From Acidobacteriota bacterium (GTDB lineage Bacteria; Actinomycetota; AC-67), in contig JACQXY010000033.1 of NCBI GenBank assembly GCA_016208485.1, positions 1-64,000 on the forward strand: DNA of 64,000 nt, given 5' to 3'. The notes beneath the pieces were generated by a model. The model was not told where the DNA came from, made no database searches, and saw only the letters and a program-made list of their open reading frames with translations. Shown here in pieces: positions 53,014 through 62,014 of the stretch (positions are counted from its first letter, which is position 1; every line of letters begins with the position of its first letter). Position numbers and translations under genes: made by a program.

Positions 53014-53130
53014 GGGTGCGTGAACCCCATCACCTCCCACCCTTGCACCCGGCTCGGCTCCTATGGGCCTCGTTCCGATAGGCCCTGGCGCCGGCCGTCC
53101 ACACGGCACAGCCCGCGCGCCTTAGGCTCT

Positions 53131-54000
53131 CTATTCGCCGCGCGCGCGCCGTTTCCTGCCTGCCGGAGGCATCTTTCGCGCCGAGCGCTCGGGCACTTCT
53201 CCGGGCGGGCGGGCACGGCGCCCCGGCCGCTCCGACCGGCCCGGGTCTCCGATCGCCCGGCCGCCGGCGAGGGCGCGCGCGGCGGCGGCCATCGGACCCA
53301 GGTAGGCGTCCAGGATCCCCGCCTGCCGCATCTCCGCCGCCGGGCCGCCGGCGACGATCGTTCCCCGCTGCATCAGGTAGACCCGGTCGGCGAGCGCGAG
53401 CGTGGCCGGCGCGTTCTGCTCCACCACGAGCACGGTCGCGCCCGCCTCGCGCACCGCCCGGATCATCTCGAAGACCCGGTCGACCATCACCGGCGCCAGG
53501 CCCATCGCGGCCTCGTCCACGAGCAGCAGGGTCGGGGAGGACATGAGCGCGCGCCCGATGGCGAGCATCTGCTGCTCGCCGCCCGACAGCGTCCCGGCGA
53601 GCTGGCCGCGCCGGTCCCGCAGGACCGCGAACGTGCCGAGCACCCGCTCGAGGTTCTCCGCGAACCGCTTTGCTTCGGCCCGGACGCGCCAACCGCCGAG
53701 CTTGAGGTTCTCCTCCACCGTGAGTTGCGGGAAGACGCGACGGCCCTCGGGGACGTGCGCGATGCCGGCGGCCACCGTCCGCTGGGGGCCGGCGCCCGTG
53801 ATGGGCTTGCCCTCGAACTCGACCGACCCCGCCCACGGACGGAGCAAGCCGGAGATCGAGGCGAGCGTGGTGGACTTGCCGGCGCCGTTCGGTCCGAGGA
53901 TCGCGACGATCTCCCCCCGCTCCACGGTGAGAGAGACCCCGTGGAGGACCGGAACCGGCCCGTAGCCGACTCGCAGGTCAGACACCGCGAGCAGCGGCAC
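53131..54000 (-). CDS. livF: Liv-type ABC transporter ATP-binding protein LivF
   Basis: A 289-aa ATPase. Walker A is GPNGAGKST, signature LSGGEQQM, Walker B LLLVDEAAMGLAP, and switch VVEQNAPATLALADR. The ABC domain ends near residue 235; the remainder is a basic, Pro/Arg-rich tail. GTG 54000 lies within the end of livMG (23-bp overlap). It is the last gene of the operon livK-livH-livMG-livF running from 58445. Confidence 0.92.
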   Translation of the reverse strand: MPLLAVSDLRVGYGPVPVLHGVSLTVERGEIVAILGPNGAGKSTTLASISGLLRPWAGSVEFEGKPITGAGPQRTVAAGIAHVPEGRRVFPQLTVEENLKLGGWRVRAEAKRFAENLERVLGTFAVLRDRRGQLAGTLSGGEQQMLAIGRALMSSPTLLLVDEAAMGLAPVMVDRVFEMIRAVREAGATVLVVEQNAPATLALADRVYLMQRGTIVAGGPAAEMRQAGILDAYLGPMAAAARALAGGRAIGDPGRSERPGRRARPPGEVPERSARKMPPAGRKRRARGE

Positions 54001-56113
54001 GCTCGACCTCCCTCGGGGCGGCGCTGCCGAGGTATGCCCTGATGACCTCGGGGTTGCGCGCGACCGTCGCCGGGTCTCCCTCCGCAAGCATCTGACCGAA
54101 GTTCAGCACGTACACGTGATCGCACGTCCCGAGGACGAGAGGCACGTGGTGCTCGATCATCACCACCGTGACCCCGAAGTCGCGCTGGAGCGCCCGCAGC
54201 GTCCCCCCGAGCGACTCCACTTCCTGCGGGTCCACGCCGGCGGCCGGCTCGTCGAGAAGCACCAGGTCGGCGCCGGACACGAGCGCGCAGCCCATCTCCA
54301 CCATCTTGGCCGTGCCGTGGGGGAGCGACCCCACGACGGCGTCGGCGACGGCGCCCAGGCCGAGCATGTCGATCGCGAGGCGCGCGCGGCGCCGGATGTG
54401 CAGCTCCTCCGCGAGGACCGCGGACGTGCGAACCAGCCCCTCGATCGCCCCGTAGCCGGGGATCTGGTACTGGGCGACGAGGAAGTTGGCGAACACGGTC
54501 TCCGACTTCACCAGGCCGACCTGCTGGAAGGTGCGCGCGATGCCGAGCCGGGCGCGAACGTGCGGCGGAGCGGACGAGATCTCGCGGCCGCGCAGGAGGA
54601 TGCGTCCTTGCTGCGGCCGGACGAACCCGGAGATGCAGTTGAAGAGCGTGGTCTTGCCGGAGCCGTTCGGCCCCATGATGCCGACGAGCTCGCCCTCCCG
54701 GACCTCGAGGGACACCCCGCCGAGAGCCTGGACGCCGCCGAACCGGATCGCGAGGTTCTCGATCTCGAGCAGAGGGCCGGCGTGGCGGGCGCGCTCGCGC
54801 GGCAGCCTCAGCAGCTCGCTCGATCCCGCCGCCTGGGGACGGGGTGGCGGCGCAGTCTCCACGGCGGCGCGGGACGGATGAAGCGCGGCCGGCCCGATCG
54901 CGGCGCGCACGAGCCGCTGGAGGGAGACCGTGAAGCCCGTGAACGTGGCCGCGAGGCCAACGACCACCGCGAGACCGAGCGGCAGGTCGAGCCGGCCGTC
55001 CCACGTGGTCACCGCCCGGACGATGGCCCCAACCGCGTCGAGGAAGGCGCCGAGCGCACGGGGGGCGACGATTCCGGCCCCGACCGAAGCGACGACGCAG
55101 CCCGCGAACGCGAGGACCCACCGGAGCCCCCGCCGGGCCAGCAGGCGCACGATGTGGGCGATCTCCCGGCCCTGGGCGGCGAGCCCCCCCTGGTAGCGGA
55201 TGAGGATGACGACGAGCATGAGGCCGCCGATCGCCGAGCCGGCGAACCGCAGGAAGGAGAACACCTGGCGGTAGACGATCGGGAACGCGGCCCCCACGGC
55301 CGTTCCGGCTCTGGAGCCGAGCCCGCCGAGCACGGCGAACACCAGGAACTCGATCGACACCATGTAGTCGAACATCTCCGCGCTCGCCTCCCCCATGAGG
55401 GTGACGAACATCCCTCCAGCAAGACCCGCGTAGAACCCGCTGAGGGCGAACGCGAACAGCTTGTAGCGAGCCACCGGGATCCCGAACGAGGCGGCGACCT
55501 GCTCGTCGTAGCGAAGCGCCAGGAAGGCGCGGCCGGTGCGGCTCCTCGTCAGGTTGCGGTCGAGCGCCCAGACGGCGAGCAGCACCGCCATGATCGCCCA
55601 GATCATCGCCTCGTTCGAGGCGAGGGAGACCCCGAAGATCGTCGGGCGGTGGACATCAACCCCGGCGGCGCCGCCGGTGAGGAACTGCAACCGGAAGACC
55701 ACGCGCTGCATGAGGAACTGGAAGGCGAGCGTGGCGATCGCGAGGTGCAGCCCGCGGATCCGGAGCGCGGGGAACCCGATGCCGAGCGCGATGACGGCCG
55801 CGACGAGGCCCCCGAGGGGCAGCGCGACGAGCCACGGCACCCCCTGGATGGTCACGAGGTTCCCGGTGGTGAAGGCTCCCGTGCCGACGAGCACCGCGTG
55901 CGCGAGCGAGATCTGCCCGGCGTAGCCCGCGAGCACGTTCATGGACAGCCCGACGATGCTGAAGCAGAGCGCCCACGCGAGCACGAAGGCCCTCTCACGG
56001 AGCCCGGGCAGCAGGGGGGCGACGGCCACGGCCGCGATGAGCGCCGCCGCCGTCGCGCGCCTGCGCCAGAGCCGGCCGACGGCTTCCCGGCGCATCCGCT
56101 CGGGCGCGCTCAC
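53978..56113 (-). CDS. LivM-LivG fusion with two extra membrane helices in the linker
   Basis: A 711-aa protein. Residues about 1-330 are LivM (GYAGQISLAHAVLVGTGAFT, RIRGLHLAIATLAF, ALSGFYAGLAGG). The linker contains two additional hydrophobic segments (RWVLAFAGCVVASVGAGIV and LGLAVVVGLAATFTGFTV), not part of a normal LivM. The LivG domain starts near 455: Walker A GPNGSGKTT, signature-like LPHGTAKMVEMGCAL, Walker B LVLLDEPAAGVD. GTG 56113 overlaps the livH stop (GTGA). Confidence 0.92.
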   Translation of the reverse strand: MSAPERMRREAVGRLWRRRATAAALIAAVAVAPLLPGLRERAFVLAWALCFSIVGLSMNVLAGYAGQISLAHAVLVGTGAFTTGNLVTIQGVPWLVALPLGGLVAAVIALGIGFPALRIRGLHLAIATLAFQFLMQRVVFRLQFLTGGAAGVDVHRPTIFGVSLASNEAMIWAIMAVLLAVWALDRNLTRSRTGRAFLALRYDEQVAASFGIPVARYKLFAFALSGFYAGLAGGMFVTLMGEASAEMFDYMVSIEFLVFAVLGGLGSRAGTAVGAAFPIVYRQVFSFLRFAGSAIGGLMLVVILIRYQGGLAAQGREIAHIVRLLARRGLRWVLAFAGCVVASVGAGIVAPRALGAFLDAVGAIVRAVTTWDGRLDLPLGLAVVVGLAATFTGFTVSLQRLVRAAIGPAALHPSRAAVETAPPPRPQAAGSSELLRLPRERARHAGPLLEIENLAIRFGGVQALGGVSLEVREGELVGIMGPNGSGKTTLFNCISGFVRPQQGRILLRGREISSAPPHVRARLGIARTFQQVGLVKSETVFANFLVAQYQIPGYGAIEGLVRTSAVLAEELHIRRRARLAIDMLGLGAVADAVVGSLPHGTAKMVEMGCALVSGADLVLLDEPAAGVDPQEVESLGGTLRALQRDFGVTVVMIEHHVPLVLGTCDHVYVLNFGQMLAEGDPATVARNPEVIRAYLGSAAPREVERAAARGV

Positions 56114-56982
56114 GCCTCGGACCCCAGAAGCCCCTGCGGCCGGATCATGAGCACGAGGACCACGAGTCCGAAGGCCGCCACGAACTCCGCGCCGGGGACC
56201 GCGGCGCCGAACAGGAACTGCGCGAGGTTCCACACCACGCCGACGACGAGCCCGCCCACGAGAGCGCCGGGGAGGCTCGTGAGCCCGCCGATGAGCGCCG
56301 CCGTGAGCGAGGGAATGACCATGAGGGTCATGAAGAACGGATGGAACGACCCGATCGTCGGAGCGAGGATGATGCCCGCGAGCGCGGCGAGGACCGCGCC
56401 GACCGCCCAGGTGAACGACGAGACGAGACCGAACGGAAGGCCCATGAGCCGGAGGGCCGTCGTGTCCTGCGCGGCGGCGAGCACCCCGAGACCGAAGAGG
56501 GTGCGCTTGAGGATCAGGTAGAGGCCGACGCCGAGCGCGGCCGTTACGACGAGGGCGAGAAGCCGGCCGGCCGGGAAGGGGATCCTTGATATGACGAAGG
56601 GGGTGCCGGACACCAGCCGGGGTGGGATCCGCGGGAAGGGGCCCCAGATAACGAACTGCAGCGCGCCGAGGAAGGCGGAGACTCCGAGCGTCGCGACCGT
56701 CACGGTCAGGCGCGGCGCATCGGCGAGCGGGCGGAGCGCGCGCTCCGTCGCTGCGCCGAGGAGCGCCGCGGCGACGAGGGCGACGAGCACCGCGAGCGGT
56801 GTCGGGATGCCGGCGCCGACCTGAAGCCACCACGTGAGGTAGATCGCAACGGTGCCGATCTCGGCCTGAGCGAAGTTCAAAACGCGGGTGGCCTTGTAGA
56901 CCAGGACGATTCCAAGGGCGACCAGCCCGAAGACGGCCCCGTCGGGAATCCCGGCGAGGATGGCGGCGACGACCTTCTCCAC
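56110..56982 (-). CDS. livH: Liv-type ABC transporter permease LivH
   Basis: A 290-aa integral membrane protein with about eight hydrophobic segments. Family features are GIVLVYKATRVLNFAQAEIG near the N-terminus, ALIGGLTSLPGALVGGLVVG, and the C-terminal VLMIRPQGLLGSEA. It follows the binding-protein gene and is coupled to livMG. Confidence 0.94.
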   Translation of the reverse strand: MEKVVAAILAGIPDGAVFGLVALGIVLVYKATRVLNFAQAEIGTVAIYLTWWLQVGAGIPTPLAVLVALVAAALLGAATERALRPLADAPRLTVTVATLGVSAFLGALQFVIWGPFPRIPPRLVSGTPFVISRIPFPAGRLLALVVTAALGVGLYLILKRTLFGLGVLAAAQDTTALRLMGLPFGLVSSFTWAVGAVLAALAGIILAPTIGSFHPFFMTLMVIPSLTAALIGGLTSLPGALVGGLVVGVVWNLAQFLFGAAVPGAEFVAAFGLVVLVLMIRPQGLLGSEA

Positions 56983-57011
56983 GGCGAGCCCCCCGTCGCC
57001 TCAGGCCAGGG

Positions 57012-58445
57012 CTACACGCGGTCGACGCACGACTCGACCTGTTTCCACTTGTTCCCGTTCAGCTCCAAGATGTTGACCGACCAGGCTCCGATCTTCGCGC
57101 TCCGGTCGCGCGTGAAGTCGCTGGGACAGGCCGGGAACGCCTCCTTGCTCGTCTCCCTGTAGCCGTCGAGGAGCTTCCAGAGCCCCGAGCGCGTCGGGTT
57201 CGGGCCGAGCTTCTCCAGCAGCCGGTGGATCCCGCGCGCTGAAAGATACGCGGAGTAGTCGAAGTCGTCGGGCGGCGGTTTTTGCTCCGGCGAGTACCGC
57301 TGGAAGATGTCGAGGAACTTCTGGATGTCATCGTACCAGGGGAGGTCGCGGGGGACGTCCGTGCGGAAGTCCGTGCAGTTGCAGGCGGGGTTGAACGAGT
57401 GGAAAAGGACCGCGCGCGACCGCGAGGTTGCGAGCGCCGCCGCGACGATGTTCCACCCGGCGACGGGGCTCACCGACGTCCACCAGGGGTTGTAGTTGGC
57501 CGGCCGCTGGTTCAGCATGTTGATCCAGATGTTCGGCGTCGTGAAGCTGTTGATGACCGTGACGCCCTTGGACATCAGCTCGTAGTAGTCGTCGGTGAAG
57601 GTCTTCTCGTCCTTCTGGACCGTCCGGTCGACCGCGAGCTTCACCCCGTGCGTGGCGAGCCGCTTCACGAAGGCGTCTCGCCCGGCGTCGAAGTAGGGGG
57701 AGGCCACCCGGATCATCCCGTACACCTGGTTCTTGCCGAAGCGCTTGACGAGGTAGTCGGCCAGCAGCTCGTGCTGGTACTCGTAGGTCGGCCCCACGTG
57801 CACGCTGTACTCGAGACCCTTGAGGTCCTTGACGCTCGCGGGGCCGTGCATGTAGGGGACCTTGCGCTCCTCCGCCCACTTCGCCACCGACACGATCTGA
57901 TCGGTCCCGGCGGCGCCGAAGTACATGAAGGCGCCCTGGCGCGCGCAGCGCTCGACCGCGCTCCGCGCTCCGGCCGGGTAGTACTGGTCGTCGTAGGCGG
58001 TGAACTGGACCTTGCGACCGTGGACGCCGCCGTTGGCGTTCACCCAGTTGAAGTAGAACTGGCCGAAGCGGTCGGGGTGATGCGGGATCGGAGCGGCGCC
58101 GGTGATGGGGACGTGCGCGCAGATCCTGATCCAGTCCTTCGTGACCCCTTCGGTCTCGCGGGGGAAGAGCCCCGTCGTCCCGCCATCGTCGGGGTTGCCG
58201 GTCGGCGGGCCGTTCCCCGGAGGGCGCGTCGGCGTCGTGTTGCTGGGGCCGTTGCGCGTGGCGTCCACGCCGGGGCCCCCGGACCCGCCGCCGGAGTCGG
58301 GGCCCGTCCCGGTCTGAACGCCGCCGCTCGCGTTCGGGTCCGAGCCGGCGACGATGGTCACGGGGACTTTGAGTCCGCACGCGGGCAGGGCGAAGAGGAG
58401 GAGCACGAGATACTGCCCGGCTCTTCGGAAAGGACGCGATCTCAC
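57012..58445 (-). CDS. livK: Liv-type ABC substrate-binding lipoprotein
   Basis: A 477-aa receptor. The signal ends in the lipobox LPACG (about residues 20-24), followed by a Gly/Pro/Asn-rich spacer to about residue 95. The type I binding domain then starts (DWIRICAHVPITGAAPIPHH, with the VNANGGVHGRKVQF block). It contains several Cys pairs. Its fold and length resemble the other receptor at 60529. GTG 58445 is used. First gene of livK-livH-livMG-livF on the minus strand. Confidence 0.9.
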   Translation of the reverse strand: MRSRPFRRAGQYLVLLLFALPACGLKVPVTIVAGSDPNASGGVQTGTGPDSGGGSGGPGVDATRNGPSNTTPTRPPGNGPPTGNPDDGGTTGLFPRETEGVTKDWIRICAHVPITGAAPIPHHPDRFGQFYFNWVNANGGVHGRKVQFTAYDDQYYPAGARSAVERCARQGAFMYFGAAGTDQIVSVAKWAEERKVPYMHGPASVKDLKGLEYSVHVGPTYEYQHELLADYLVKRFGKNQVYGMIRVASPYFDAGRDAFVKRLATHGVKLAVDRTVQKDEKTFTDDYYELMSKGVTVINSFTTPNIWINMLNQRPANYNPWWTSVSPVAGWNIVAAALATSRSRAVLFHSFNPACNCTDFRTDVPRDLPWYDDIQKFLDIFQRYSPEQKPPPDDFDYSAYLSARGIHRLLEKLGPNPTRSGLWKLLDGYRETSKEAFPACPSDFTRDRSAKIGAWSVNILELNGNKWKQVESCVDRV

Positions 58446-58519
58446 GTTGTCATCTCCATGTCACCCGCTGCGTTCGGCCGACCCCGCAAGAGGGGGGCGG
58501 ACTCGCGGGCTACCCGGCA

Positions 58520-59041
58520 TCAGGGCCTGCAGACCCGGCACGGGGTGAGCCCCGCGAGCGCGGCATCGTCGGGAGCGGCCGGCCGCACGCCTTGCGCGCG
58601 CTCGAGGAGCTGGCACTCAGGCCGGTGGTAGCTTCGCGCGCCCCGTGCGATCATCACGGTTCCGTTTGCCGAAGCCGACCCCGGGGCGGGGGACGTCGCC
58701 GCGGCAAGCCCTTCCGCGAGGTCCTCGACCGCGCCCCTTATCTGCCGGAGATCGCGGCGCAAGTCGGATTGAGCCTGCAGAACCGCGTAGAGGAAGAGCG
58801 CCATTCCTCCGAGAAGCAGGAGGGCGAGTCCCGTGAGCCCACCGGAGATCAAGTACGGTGCCTGGGCGGGCGGCAGCTCGTTGGTCGCCATCCCGTTGTA
58901 GCCGAGGTAGAGCACTGCCGCCCCGAGGACAACGAAGACGCAGCCGGCGTATAGAACCAGGCGCGCCGGGCGCTGCGCGGGGCGAGCCGGCTCAGGCGGA
59001 CCGGCGTGCTGGTCTTCCCCACCACTTGTCGCGTCGCCCAC
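58520..59041 (-). CDS. Two-helix membrane protein with Ada-like Cys/His C-terminus
   Basis: A 173-aa protein. Two membrane helices (LVLYAGCVFVVLGAAVLYLG and GGLTGLALLLLGGMALFLYAV) are followed by a short coiled segment (LQAQSDLRRDLRQIRGAVEDL) and a spacer. The last 45 residues have Y-H-x-P-E-C and L-T-P-C-R-V-C, the pattern of Ada-type zinc-binding domains. It could sense metal or redox state or recruit a partner. It lies 74 bases upstream of the livK gene on the same strand and may be cotranscribed with it. Confidence 0.75.
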   Translation of the reverse strand: MGDATSGGEDQHAGPPEPARPAQRPARLVLYAGCVFVVLGAAVLYLGYNGMATNELPPAQAPYLISGGLTGLALLLLGGMALFLYAVLQAQSDLRRDLRQIRGAVEDLAEGLAAATSPAPGSASANGTVMIARGARSYHRPECQLLERAQGVRPAAPDDAALAGLTPCRVCRP

Positions 59042-59263
59042 CGCCGACTCCTTGCCCCGACACCCGATTGGGCAGGGATGATACCCCATACGGCGATGGA
59101 TCTTCACCCCAGGCCCGGAAGCCCGTCGGGACTGCCGAACGCCTGGGCCCGGGGCCGGACCCGCGGGCCGCCCGTCCCAGACCGGGAGAGACAAAGCGGG
59201 AGAACGATTGCGCCGGCGCCGGCGGCGCGACAGAATGTGCTCACTCGAGGAGCGAGGTTCGCC
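59042..59263. other. Divergent intergenic region
   Basis: A weak plus-strand promoter can be drawn: TTGCGC (59208-59213), 17 bp, CAGAAT (59231-59236). AGGAGCGAGG before the ATG at 59264 is the ribosome-binding site. GATGATACC near 59080 may serve either direction. I see no gene here. Confidence 0.35.
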
Positions 59264-60532
59264 ATGGATGTCAATCGAGCACGCGCCGCGCGCGGGGCAG
59301 TCGCCGTAGCCTTGGCGATTGGGGTGGCTCTGATCCTCCCGCCGGTCGCCGACGCCGCCGACCAGACCCTTCGCTTCACCTACGGCGTGGATCAGTTCTC
59401 GTGGTACTGGACGAAGCAGAAGGACGTCTTGGTCGAGGGACCCGACGTGCCCGGCGCCCCGATCCCGGCGCAGAGAGTGCGTGTGAGCAACCCCCAGGCG
59501 GGGAACACTCTGCCCGTGGCGGTCGGGACGGACGAGCAGGGGAACCCGGGAGCGTTCGAGAGGATCTCGGCCATCCAGTTCTCGCTCGCCGACCGGGGGC
59601 TCCCAGCAGGCGCCACCATCACGAAGTTCGTCCTTCGCCTCATCGAGAAGGACGACTCGAACGAGTTCCCCTCCTTCAACGACGGAGGCCGCGAGATCCT
59701 TGCATGCCGGATCGGCGGATACTGGCCACCGGGCTCCGCGGAGGTCTGGGCGACGCAGCCTCCCTACGGGGGGAAGAGCACCGTCCCGTCCAAGCCACCA
59801 TTCCAGTTCTGCGCGGCGGGCAAGCGGAACGCCTCCAAGCCTGACTGGACCTTCGACCTCACGCAGATTGCCGGCCCTTGGGGAGAGAACCCCTTCAACG
59901 CCTTCGGGGTCATGCTCGTCCCGGTGCTCGGCGACGGCTCGACGGACGCCTGGCAAATCAACCTGAAGGTGCCCGCGCGCGACGCCGAGGGGAACATCAA
60001 GCCCGACACGAAGGACTTCGCGACGGTCACGCTCGCGTTCACCCCGCCGGCCCCCGCGCCGAGTGGTGGTGGGGGAGGGGGAGGGGGAGGGGGGACCACT
60101 GGTTTCACGCCGAGCGCGCCGCCCGCCTACTTGCCCCCGGCCTTCGTACCCCCCTACGAACCGGCGGGAACGATCGCGCCGCCCTCCGTCCCGTCGTCGG
60201 TCGACCCGTCGAGCCAGGACGTCGCGCGCCCGGGGGTCAGCCTCGCGGCCCCGGCGCAAGGCGCGCCTCCGATGCCCGGCATCGTGTGGGCGCTCGTCCC
60301 GGTGGGGCTTGCCGCGCTCGCGACGGTGCGAACCGCTATCTTCCAGCCCCGAGCGGCGACTAGGGCGGGGTCGGTCATCGCCGCGATCCGGGCGCGAAAC
60401 CACGAGCGAGGGGGAGGGGTCGGGCCGGCCGAAGGCGACCCGCTCGGGCGCGCCGGCGCCGCGCTCGCGAGGGGGAGAGCCGCGGTGGTTGAGGGATTCC
60501 AGAGGATTCTGGCAAGGGGGAGCAAGAGATGA
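59264..60532 (+). CDS. Exported protein with C-terminal anchor, coupled to a substrate-binding protein
   Basis: A 422-aa protein. The signal peptide is at residues 1-31 (cleavage near ADA-AD). Residues about 35-260 form a beta-rich domain resembling DNRLRE/carbohydrate-binding jelly-rolls (IQFSLADRGLPAGATITKFV). A ten-Gly run and a Pro-rich spacer follow, then a membrane helix (GIVWALVPVGLAALATV) and a basic cytoplasmic tail of about 80 residues. Its stop overlaps the start of the binding-protein gene (ATGA). Homology assignment of the domain is tentative. Confidence 0.75.
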   Translation: MDVNRARAARGAVAVALAIGVALILPPVADAADQTLRFTYGVDQFSWYWTKQKDVLVEGPDVPGAPIPAQRVRVSNPQAGNTLPVAVGTDEQGNPGAFERISAIQFSLADRGLPAGATITKFVLRLIEKDDSNEFPSFNDGGREILACRIGGYWPPGSAEVWATQPPYGGKSTVPSKPPFQFCAAGKRNASKPDWTFDLTQIAGPWGENPFNAFGVMLVPVLGDGSTDAWQINLKVPARDAEGNIKPDTKDFATVTLAFTPPAPAPSGGGGGGGGGGTTGFTPSAPPAYLPPAFVPPYEPAGTIAPPSVPSSVDPSSQDVARPGVSLAAPAQGAPPMPGIVWALVPVGLAALATVRTAIFQPRAATRAGSVIAAIRARNHERGGGVGPAEGDPLGRAGAALARGRAAVVEGFQRILARGSKR

Positions 60533-61947
60533 TCGGGAAGCGACTACTCGCGCCCGCGGCCGTGCTCGCGATCCTGGCCACCTCGTGCGGCCAGAAAGCC
60601 GGCGTCCACGAGGCTGCTCTCGCCCAGGTCGGCATCGCGCCGGCGCAGGGCGGCCAGACGTCCGACCAGGGATTCCCCGGCGCCGGGCCGACCGGCGGCA
60701 ATCAAGGGCCCACGGCGCCGGGCTCCGACGGCTCCATCGGCGCGACCGGAGGGCCGGTGACGACGCAGCCCGGGGATGGATCGCAAGGCGGCGGTGGTGG
60801 CGGTGGCGGCGGGAAGGTGCTCCCGAGCGGAGGGGACGCGACCGGTGTCACGGCGGACACGATCACGATCGGGATCCACGCCCCGCTGACGGGAGCGGCT
60901 CCGCTCAAGGCCGCCTCGTTCAGCAAGGGCAAGGAGCTGTACTGGCAGCGCGGCGACAACGGCAAGCCCGTCAAGATCCACGGCCGGACGGTCCGCGTCG
61001 TGTTCCAGGACGACCAGTACAACCCCTCGTACGCCAGCACGGTCTGCCAGCAGATGGCCGAGAGCGACAAGGCGTTCCTGCTCGTCGGCGGCGGGGGGAC
61101 GGATCAGATCCAGGCATGCGCGAAGTACGCGGCCAGCAAGGGCATCCCCTACCTCTCGGCCGGCACCACCGAGGTCCAGATGAGGAGTCTCAACAACTAC
61201 TTCGCCCTGTCGATGTCGTACGCGCAGCAGTCGGTCCTGCTCGCCCAGTACATCAAGAAGACGTTCACGACCGACGCGTCGAAGGTCGCCGTCGTGGCCA
61301 TGAACACGGCCAACTTCGACGACGCGGTAGACACGTTCAAGCGGTCCTTCCCGGGAGTCACCATCTTCCGCCCGGAGAAGAACGAGCAGGGGAGCCAGCG
61401 CCAGAACAGCCTCTGTAACGGCCCCGTCAAGAAGTTCGACGTCGTTTTCCCGCTCACCTCCCCGGCGTACTACCTCCAGCTTGCCAAGGCCGCCAAGTGC
61501 CTGCCGCAGTACGTCGGGGTCGGCATCACGATGGGCCTCGACGAAGTCGCCGACCTCGGGTGTCAGGGGGATCAGGCCACCGTGAACGCGCGCTTCTTCA
61601 TGCCGTCCCCCGCCTTCGATGACAGCGACAAGTTCGACCCCGCGTACCGCAAGGCCGCCCAGGCCGCGGGGATCGACGAGCCGGACGACATCATGTTCCT
61701 TCTCTGGGGGCTCTCCAAGGGCCTCCATCAGCTCCTGCTGCGCGCCGGTCCGAACCTCACCCGAGAGGGGTTCATCGCGAGCAGTCAGAACGCGAGCATC
61801 CACACGGGGGTGTTCCCCGACGTCCAGTACACCCCGCAGAACCACTTCGGGGCGAAGCAGGTCCACCTGCTGAAGAACGTGTGCCGGAGCCGGGGTAGCG
61901 CCGCGGGCTACTACATCACCGAGAAGGCGTTCGTCAGCTCGTTCTAG
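60529..61947 (+). CDS. livK: Liv-type ABC substrate-binding lipoprotein
   Basis: A 472-aa receptor. The lipobox is ILATSCG (Cys at residue 20). A long Gly/Gln/Pro spacer with nine consecutive Gly leads to the type I binding domain from about residue 105 (GVTADTITIGIHAPLTGAAP). Cys residues at QACAK, SLCNG, AKCLP and LGCQG may form disulfides. It is coupled to the exoprotein gene upstream and followed after 67 bases by livH-livM. Confidence 0.9.
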   Translation: MIGKRLLAPAAVLAILATSCGQKAGVHEAALAQVGIAPAQGGQTSDQGFPGAGPTGGNQGPTAPGSDGSIGATGGPVTTQPGDGSQGGGGGGGGGKVLPSGGDATGVTADTITIGIHAPLTGAAPLKAASFSKGKELYWQRGDNGKPVKIHGRTVRVVFQDDQYNPSYASTVCQQMAESDKAFLLVGGGGTDQIQACAKYAASKGIPYLSAGTTEVQMRSLNNYFALSMSYAQQSVLLAQYIKKTFTTDASKVAVVAMNTANFDDAVDTFKRSFPGVTIFRPEKNEQGSQRQNSLCNGPVKKFDVVFPLTSPAYYLQLAKAAKCLPQYVGVGITMGLDEVADLGCQGDQATVNARFFMPSPAFDDSDKFDPAYRKAAQAAGIDEPDDIMFLLWGLSKGLHQLLLRAGPNLTREGFIASSQNASIHTGVFPDVQYTPQNHFGAKQVHLLKNVCRSRGSAAGYYITEKAFVSSF

Positions 61948-62014
61948 CCAGACCGCGCCCGGCCCGGTACGGTAGGGGCCGCTTGCGGCCGCCCCGGCCT
62001 CGCGGAGGAACGGG

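Noticed and set aside
54116-56521. 801-codon plus-strand open frame opposite the LivM-LivG fusion
   Set aside because: Antisense to a gene with complete ABC and permease motifs; the translation is a highly charged, motif-free sequence.
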